Shown here piece by piece: positions 58,552 through 64,000 of a stretch of DNA of 64,000 nt (the first letter of the stretch is position 1; every line of letters begins with the position of its first letter). A program made the translations under genes and the position numbers. The notes under the pieces are model-generated. The model had not been told where the DNA came from. It did no database searches and worked only from the letters and a program-made list of their open reading frames with translations. Source of the DNA: Bacillus sp. FJAT-45350. Lineage in GTDB: Bacteria; Bacillota; Bacilli; Bacillales; NISU01. Where the stretch lies: the NCBI RefSeq assembly GCF_002335805.1, contig NZ_NISU01000001.1, positions 442,079 to 506,078 of the forward strand, in the 5' to 3' direction.

Positions 58552-61263
58552 ATGAAGTGGTTTGAGATGGAGGTTGAAGAGGTTGAAAGAGCAACAGGTT
58601 CCGATGCTGAAAAAGGATTATCTGAGAAGGAGGCACAAAAGCGCTTAAAAAAATTCGGTTATAATAAGCTCGATGAAGGAGAAAAGGCATCTGCAATTTT
58701 TATATTCTTAGCTCAATTTAAGGATTTTATGGTTCTTGTTTTATTAGCCGCGACCTTAATTTCCGGTTTACTTGGTGAGTATATCGATGCAATTACAATT
58801 ATGCTCATTGTTTTAATCAATGGAGTACTTGGATTTATACAAGAAAGAAAGGCAGAAAAATCTCTTGCTGCATTAAAGGAGCTATCAGCTCCGCAAATGA
58901 TGGTTTTACGTGATGGACAATGGGTTAAAACCCCCTCTACTGAAGTTGTTGTAGGAGATATCGTTAAAGTCACTAGTGGAGATAGAATTGGTGCTGATTT
59001 ACGTTTATTTAAAACAAATGGATTACAAATAGAAGAGTCTTCATTGACAGGTGAGTCAGTTCCTGTTCAAAAGTATGAACGCCCTTTAGGAGGAGAGGAG
59101 CTTTCGATTGGAGACCAGGATAACATGGCCTTTATGGGTACAATGGTTACCCAAGGAAATGGGATAGGGGTTATCGTTGCTACTGGGATGAAAACCGAGA
59201 TGGGGAAAATCGCCCATTTACTTCAAACAACAGAGACGCTTGTAACTCCATTACAAAGACGCTTAGAGCAATTAGGTAAAATATTAATTGCCGTTGCACT
59301 TGTATTAACGGCATTAGTCGTTCTATTCGGTGTTTATCAAGGTCATAATGTCTATACAATGTTTTTAGCTGGGGTCTCTCTAGCAGTAGCGGCAATTCCA
59401 GAAGGGTTACCAGCGATTGTCACTGTTGCTTTAGCACTCGGAGTTCAACGAATGATCAAGCGTAAGGCGATTGTTAGAAAGCTACCAGCAGTTGAAACAC
59501 TTGGTTGTGCCTCTGTTATTTGTTCAGATAAAACAGGAACACTGACTCAGAACAAAATGACGGTTACTCATATATGGTCTGGTGGTAAGACATGGAATGT
59601 TACGAATACTGGGTATACACCACATGGAGACTTTCTATCCGAAGGGAAAAAAATCGATGTAGATAATGAAAGGGTATTACAACAGATTTTAACCTTTAGC
59701 TTATTATGTAACAATACAAAATTATATAAAAAAGATGTGAAGGACGGATTACTAAAGAAGAAAAAGGAAGAATTTGTACTCGATGGCGATCCGACAGAAG
59801 GGGCATTAGTCGTTGCAGCAATGAAGGCAGGGATTACTGATGAAAACCTTAAAAAGAATTATAAAGTTATTAAAGAATTCCCATTTGAATCAACGAGAAA
59901 AATGATGAGTATGATAGTTGAAAACTCAAAGGGACAGCGTTTTGTTGTTACAAAAGGTGCACCAGATGTAGTTCTTACGAATAGTACTCATTTTGCGGAA
60001 GCGGGACAAGTGAAGACAGCCAATAATCAGCTTCGCCAAAAAGTTGAAAATGCGATTACAACTCTAGCAGGGCAGGCGCTTCGAACAATAGCCGTTGCTT
60101 ACCGTCCTTTAAAGGCGACAGATAAAGTTGAGCATTCTATAGATGTGGAAAAGGATTTAACATTCTTAGGTTTACAAGGGTTGATAGACCCTCCACGACC
60201 AGAGGTTAGAAAGTCAATCCAAGAATGTCGTCAAGCTGGAATAAAAACAGTCATGATTACAGGGGACCATGTGATTACAGCTAAAGCAATTGCAAAACAG
60301 TTAGACATCCTGCCAGAAAATGGGAAGGTACTAGATGGTAAAACATTATCACGAATTAGTGTGAAACAGCTTGAAGAAATTGTTGATGACGTGTATGTGT
60401 ATGCACGTGTTTCACCAGAGCACAAATTAAAAATCGTAAAAGCTCTTCAAGCAAAGGGACATATCGTAGCCATGACAGGTGATGGTGTAAATGATGCCCC
60501 TGCTATTAAAGCAGCGAATATTGGTATAGCAATGGGTATCACTGGAACAGATGTTGCAAAAGAAGCATCATCGTTAATTTTAAGTGATGATAATTTTGCT
60601 ACAATTAAAGTAGCAATTAAAGAAGGAAGGAATATATACGAAAATATCCGTAAATTTATTCGTTATATGTTAGCATCTAATGTTGGGGAAATTTTAGTGA
60701 TGCTTTTTGCAATGATGCTAGGTATGCCACTTCCGTTAGTGGCGATTCAAATTTTATGGATTAATCTAGTAACTGATGGTTTACCTGCAATGGCACTAGG
60801 AATGGACCAGGCAGAGAATGATGTAATGAAACGGGCACCACGTAGTCCAAATGAAGGTATATTTGCAAGGGGACTCGCATGGAAAATTGTGAGTCGTGGG
60901 TTTATGATTGGTGTGGTAACACTTGCAGCTTTCTGGATTACGTTGCAACAAAATCCAGACGATTTAACACATGCACAAACAGTAGCATTTGTTACATTAG
61001 TTATGGCACAATTAATTCATGTATTTGATTGTCGAAGTGAATATTCTGTATTTCATCGAAATCCGTTTCAAAATATGTATCTCGTATTAGCGGTTATTTC
61101 ATCAATGATTTTAATGCTAGTAGTTGTTTACTATCCAGGATTGCAACCAGTCTTCCATACAACATTCTTAGGTGTTAGAGACTGGCTATTAATTTTAGGG
61201 ATGGCAGCAATACCAACTGTTGCTTTAGGTGGATTCTATTTTCTTAAACGTTCAAAGAGATAA
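58552..61263 (+). CDS. yloB: P-type calcium-transporting ATPase YloB
   Basis: Type IIA P-type ATPase (SERCA-like) that pumps Ca2+ out of the cytoplasm; 903 aa from ATG 58552. Motifs: SLTGESVPV, PEGLPAIVT (membrane segment 4 ion site), phosphorylation loop CSDKTGTLTQNKMTVT, KGAPD, and TGDGVNDAPAIKAA. About ten membrane segments. I chose the ATG at 58552 by family N-terminus (MKWFEMEVEEVERATG), though its Shine-Dalgarno is weak; an upstream ATG (58510) would add 14 residues. B. subtilis YloB is a spore-associated calcium ATPase. Confidence 0.93.
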   Translation: MKWFEMEVEEVERATGSDAEKGLSEKEAQKRLKKFGYNKLDEGEKASAIFIFLAQFKDFMVLVLLAATLISGLLGEYIDAITIMLIVLINGVLGFIQERKAEKSLAALKELSAPQMMVLRDGQWVKTPSTEVVVGDIVKVTSGDRIGADLRLFKTNGLQIEESSLTGESVPVQKYERPLGGEELSIGDQDNMAFMGTMVTQGNGIGVIVATGMKTEMGKIAHLLQTTETLVTPLQRRLEQLGKILIAVALVLTALVVLFGVYQGHNVYTMFLAGVSLAVAAIPEGLPAIVTVALALGVQRMIKRKAIVRKLPAVETLGCASVICSDKTGTLTQNKMTVTHIWSGGKTWNVTNTGYTPHGDFLSEGKKIDVDNERVLQQILTFSLLCNNTKLYKKDVKDGLLKKKKEEFVLDGDPTEGALVVAAMKAGITDENLKKNYKVIKEFPFESTRKMMSMIVENSKGQRFVVTKGAPDVVLTNSTHFAEAGQVKTANNQLRQKVENAITTLAGQALRTIAVAYRPLKATDKVEHSIDVEKDLTFLGLQGLIDPPRPEVRKSIQECRQAGIKTVMITGDHVITAKAIAKQLDILPENGKVLDGKTLSRISVKQLEEIVDDVYVYARVSPEHKLKIVKALQAKGHIVAMTGDGVNDAPAIKAANIGIAMGITGTDVAKEASSLILSDDNFATIKVAIKEGRNIYENIRKFIRYMLASNVGEILVMLFAMMLGMPLPLVAIQILWINLVTDGLPAMALGMDQAENDVMKRAPRSPNEGIFARGLAWKIVSRGFMIGVVTLAAFWITLQQNPDDLTHAQTVAFVTLVMAQLIHVFDCRSEYSVFHRNPFQNMYLVLAVISSMILMLVVVYYPGLQPVFHTTFLGVRDWLLILGMAAIPTVALGGFYFLKRSKR

Positions 61264-61271
61264 ATTGTAGA

Positions 61272-61309
61272 AAAAAAGTGACAAAGACTTAGGCCTTTGT
61301 CACTTTTTT
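61272..61309 (+). terminator. terminator after yloB
   Basis: AAAAAAGTGACAAAG (61272-61286) pairs perfectly with CTTTGTCACTTTTTT (61295-61309), a 15-bp stem with T tail. Confidence 0.9.
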
Positions 61310-61399
61310 ATTTTATTCGGGTTGTTGACAAAGGTAGTAAAAAGGAGACTATTATGGAGAAGAGATTTGTTAGTAGATGAATATAGAACTTCTAGTTAA

Positions 61400-61798
61400 C
61401 TAGTGTGTGTTCCTCTTTAATTGATGGATTTCTGATTCGTGTGTTATGGATCGATGAGAGAGTAGTTTTATAATATTATTTTGTTCTTTTTGGATCGTAG
61501 AAAGGGTAGAAAACTCCTTTCCAATAAAATTTTCTAATACTTCATATTGCTCAGGTATTTGACCGAGTTTACGTTCAATTCGTTCTTGTCCAATTTTTAG
61601 GGTATGAACATCATTTTTTAGTTGTTGCACATCCACTTTTAGGTTGTGCACATCCTTCGTTAGTTGATGTACATCGATTTTCATGTTGTGCACATCATTT
61701 TTTAGTAGATTAACATCACCTTTTAGCTCTTGCACATCACCTTTAAGTTCTCGAACTTCATGTTTTACTTCACGTACTTCTGTTAAAATTTGTTTCAT
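61400..61798 (-). CDS. small heptad-repeat coiled-coil protein of unknown function
   Basis: A 132-residue protein from ATG at 61798, not a recognised family. About 60 residues form back-to-back seven-residue repeats (LKGDVQE LKGDVNL LKNDVHN and so on), a parallel coiled coil with Val/Leu core. A less regular C-terminus follows (PEQYEVLENFIG). The AAGGAGG lies 19 nt before this ATG, too far for normal initiation. No start codon sits at the ideal distance, so the start may lie further upstream. It is a lone gene between yloB and yloC on the opposite strand. Confidence 0.6.
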   Translation of the reverse strand: MKQILTEVREVKHEVRELKGDVQELKGDVNLLKNDVHNMKIDVHQLTKDVHNLKVDVQQLKNDVHTLKIGQERIERKLGQIPEQYEVLENFIGKEFSTLSTIQKEQNNIIKLLSHRSITHESEIHQLKRNTH

Positions 61799-61971
61799 TA
61801 ATACTTCTACGGTTGTTCCTCCTTTCTTTCGTAATACTGTCAATATATCATGGGAACGAAAAAAGAAATAAATATTTTTAAAATGAAGGTCTGAATAATT
61901 ACAAGGCAAGATTATTTCTTCTACTTGTTGATGGTGGTAAAATTGGTTAGAATAGAGAAGTGGATGTGATT

Positions 61972-62859
61972 ATGATGATAACAAGTATGACTGGCTATGG
62001 TCAGGCAAAACTAGAGCAAGGTAACTATGTCGTAACAGTTGAAATCCGTTCCTTTAATCATCGTTTTTCTGAAATATCTGTTCGCATTCCAAGATCGTTT
62101 CTACATTTAGAAGACCAGATAAAGAAAACAATACAGACCTTTGTCCATAGAGGAAAGGTAGATGTATATATTTCGATAGAAGGTGAAGGTCTTGTCAAAC
62201 GTATGTTAGACGTTGATTGGGAATTGCTAAAGCAGTATATTAAGACAGCAAACGAAATGCAAAATATTACTGGAGCAACATTAAATATGCCTTCTGTTGA
62301 TACATTATTGCTACACGAACAAATTGTTTCTGTCCGTGAAGAGGAAGCAACCGATGAAGCAATAAATGGGCTTGTCTTAGAAACAACAAAGCTTGCTACT
62401 GAAAAGCTTTTTGACATGCGTAGGCTTGAAGGTCATGCACTGTATAAGGATTTTAAAGTCCGTATTGATAAAATGACTGAGACTACAAAGCAATTATCTT
62501 TATACGCACCAACTGTTTCTGAAAATTATCAGAAACGATTAGAAAAAAGAATGACTGATTATTTAAAGGGGAAGCTTGATGTTGATGAAAGTCGAATACT
62601 TACTGAAGTAGCAATATTTGCAGAAAAAGCAAGTATTGATGAAGAAATAACAAGACTTCTTTCTCATCTAAATCAATTTTTGTCGATTATAAATGAAGGT
62701 GGAGTGATTGGTCGTAAGTTAGACTTTTTAGTGCAAGAAATGAATAGAGAGACGAATACAATTGGCTCAAAAGCAAATGACATACATATAAGTAAGCAAG
62801 TAGTTGATTTGAAAAGTGAAATTGAAAAAATAAAAGAGCAGGTACAGAATATTGAATAA
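61972..62859 (+). CDS. yloC: YicC/YloC family endoribonuclease
   Basis: YicC-family protein, whose E. coli member is an endoribonuclease affecting small RNA turnover. N-terminal MTGYGQAKLE and VEIRSFNHRFSEISVRIPRS, and the C-terminal DUF1732 region ILTEVAIFAEKASIDEEI with VQEMNRETNTIGSKA are conserved. The start is ATG 61972 or the next codon; the Shine-Dalgarno is weak. Length is 295 aa. The order yloC-remA-gmk matches B. subtilis. Confidence 0.88.
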   Translation: MMITSMTGYGQAKLEQGNYVVTVEIRSFNHRFSEISVRIPRSFLHLEDQIKKTIQTFVHRGKVDVYISIEGEGLVKRMLDVDWELLKQYIKTANEMQNITGATLNMPSVDTLLLHEQIVSVREEEATDEAINGLVLETTKLATEKLFDMRRLEGHALYKDFKVRIDKMTETTKQLSLYAPTVSENYQKRLEKRMTDYLKGKLDVDESRILTEVAIFAEKASIDEEITRLLSHLNQFLSIINEGGVIGRKLDFLVQEMNRETNTIGSKANDIHISKQVVDLKSEIEKIKEQVQNIE

Positions 62860-63008
62860 TGCTTCATTTGAAATTGCTTAAATGGTCAAATTGACATTAG
62901 AAAGCATACTCTTGTAGTAAACGAACGAATTTTCGTATATAGTGGAAATAGGATGGAAATAATAGAAAGAGAGTGTCTTTGGCTCTCCAAATAGGTGAGG
63001 GGAAATAG

Positions 63009-63272
63009 ATGAATATTAAGCTTATCAACATTGGATTTGGAAATATTGTTTCTGCCAATCGTATCATATCAATTGTTAGTCCTGAATCTGCACCAATTAA
63101 ACGAATTATTCAAGAGGCGCGTGACCGTAATATGCTAATTGATGCTACATATGGTAGACGTACAAGAGCAGTTATTATTGCTGACAGTGACCATGTGATA
63201 CTTAGTGCTGTACAACCTGAGACGGTAGCACAACGTCTAACGGTGAAGGAAGAAGGTACAGAAGAAGCATAA
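63009..63272 (+). CDS. remA: extracellular matrix regulator RemA (YlzA)
   Basis: Small DNA-binding protein that activates biofilm matrix and osmoprotection genes in B. subtilis. The 87-residue protein shows the whole family pattern: [21 protein letters not shown], then [28 protein letters not shown] precedes ATG 63009. It lies upstream of gmk as usual. Confidence 0.94.
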   Translation: MNIKLINIGFGNIVSANRIISIVSPESAPIKRIIQEARDRNMLIDATYGRRTRAVIIADSDHVILSAVQPETVAQRLTVKEEGTEEA

Positions 63273-63381
63273 CTGTTATGTTAGGATAAATAGACATGAG
63301 GAGTAAGGTTTAGGTTACATAACAGCTTTTATATAATATAGCAATTTTTACGCTATATGAAAATAGAATTCGGAGGTAATT

Positions 63382-63996
63382 ATGAAAAAGGAAAAAGGAT
63401 TGTTGATTGTTCTTTCTGGTCCTGCAGGAGTTGGAAAGGGAACCGTTTGTGGAGCATTGCGACAAGAGGATACAAACATCCAATACTCAGTATCTGCAAC
63501 GACTAGAAACCCTCGTGAAGGAGAAGTGGATGGGGTCAATTATTTTTTCAGGTCTAGAGATGAATTTGAAAACATGATTGTGAATGACCAACTCCTAGAG
63601 TGGGCTGAATATGTAGGCAATTATTATGGAACACCAATTGACTATGTAAAGGAAACAATCAACAAAGGTACAGATATTATTTTAGAAATTGAAGTTCAAG
63701 GAGCTTTAAAGGTGAAAGAGCGTTTTCCTGAAGGAGTATTTATTTTCCTAATGCCACCAAGTTTAGCTGAACTTCGAAGTCGAATTGTAGGTCGTGGTAC
63801 GGAAACTGAAGATATTATTAATAAACGTATGACAGTTGCTAAAGAAGAAATTGATATGATGAAAAAATACGATTACGTAGTAGAAAATGACCAGGTTGAT
63901 TTAGCGGTTGACCGTATCAAGGCTATTGTAACAGCAGAGCATTGTAAACGTGAAAGACTTATTGAAAAATATAAACAATTAGTGGAGGTTGAATAA
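63382..63996 (+). CDS. gmk: guanylate kinase
   Basis: Phosphorylates GMP to GDP. The P-loop reads [10 protein letters not shown] (an Ala where Ser is more common), followed by the GMP site [19 protein letters not shown] and [16 protein letters not shown]. Length is 204 aa. ATG 63382 lies 7 nt after GGAGG. It is complete; its stop is just inside the window. Confidence 0.97.
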   Translation: MKKEKGLLIVLSGPAGVGKGTVCGALRQEDTNIQYSVSATTRNPREGEVDGVNYFFRSRDEFENMIVNDQLLEWAEYVGNYYGTPIDYVKETINKGTDIILEIEVQGALKVKERFPEGVFIFLMPPSLAELRSRIVGRGTETEDIINKRMTVAKEEIDMMKKYDYVVENDQVDLAVDRIKAIVTAEHCKRERLIEKYKQLVEVE

Positions 63997-64000
63997 TATT

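Noticed and set aside
62058-62417. Antisense reading frame opposite yloC
   Set aside because: Nested in yloC with no family resemblance or ribosome-binding site.

Overview
The window is a low-GC Gram-positive, endospore-forming chromosome segment, almost certainly Bacillaceae. It carries spoVE, spoIIGA, sigE and sigG, a T-box in front of ileS, PyrR attenuators and the Bacillus gene order murF-mraY-murD-spoVE-murG-murB-divIB ... divIVA-ileS-lspA-pyr ... rqcH-yloB-yloC-remA-gmk. Species cannot be fixed from the sequence; no tRNA, rRNA, CRISPR array or insertion sequence was seen.

Layout. 1-12336: division and cell wall (dcw) cluster, starting inside murF and ending with ftsA-ftsZ. 12384-12695: gene-free stretch with a compound palindromic element. 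12696-15445: mother-cell and forespore sigma genes (spoIIGA-sigE, sigG). 15601-19700: ylmCDE-sepF-ylmGH-divIVA. 19715-25172: T-box controlled ileS, then ylyA, lspA and an RluD-type pseudouridine synthase. 25178-36977: complete de novo UMP operon pyrR-P-B-C-AA-AB-K-D-F-E with two PyrR attenuators. 37035-56594: accessory region where B. subtilis carries sulfate-assimilation genes. 56654-63996: rqcH (minus strand), yloB, a small coiled-coil gene (minus strand), yloC, remA, gmk.

The accessory region is the interesting part. A divergent sensor kinase/response regulator pair faces a nine-gene operon for a quinohemoprotein amine dehydrogenase: gamma-subunit peptide (qhpC), diheme cytochrome alpha subunit (qhpA), radical SAM/SPASM thioether synthase (qhpD), beta-propeller subunit (qhpB), two U32-family proteins, an ABC exporter (qhpF), a cytosolic subtilisin-like leader protease (qhpE) and an aldehyde dehydrogenase. 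The gamma peptide keeps every crosslinking residue in register for three Cys-Asp/Glu thioethers and the Cys-Trp pair of cysteine tryptophylquinone (CTQ). The flavin monooxygenase QhpG, which hydroxylates the CTQ tryptophan in Paracoccus, is not in the window. In the middle of the operon sit a UbiV-like and a UbiU-like U32 protein with the iron-sulfur cysteine patterns of O2-independent hydroxylases. My main proposal is that this pair replaces QhpG and makes CTQ without O2. Three TTTAC repeats spaced exactly 11 bp lie upstream of the operon and look like the operator of the divergent regulator.

Downstream, a hybrid histidine kinase, a CheR methyltransferase, a receiver-PAS-kinase and a small methyltransferase form a separate signalling block without CheB. 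Several intergenic hairpins, including a long near-identical terminator used after both ileS and pyrE, are recorded separately.
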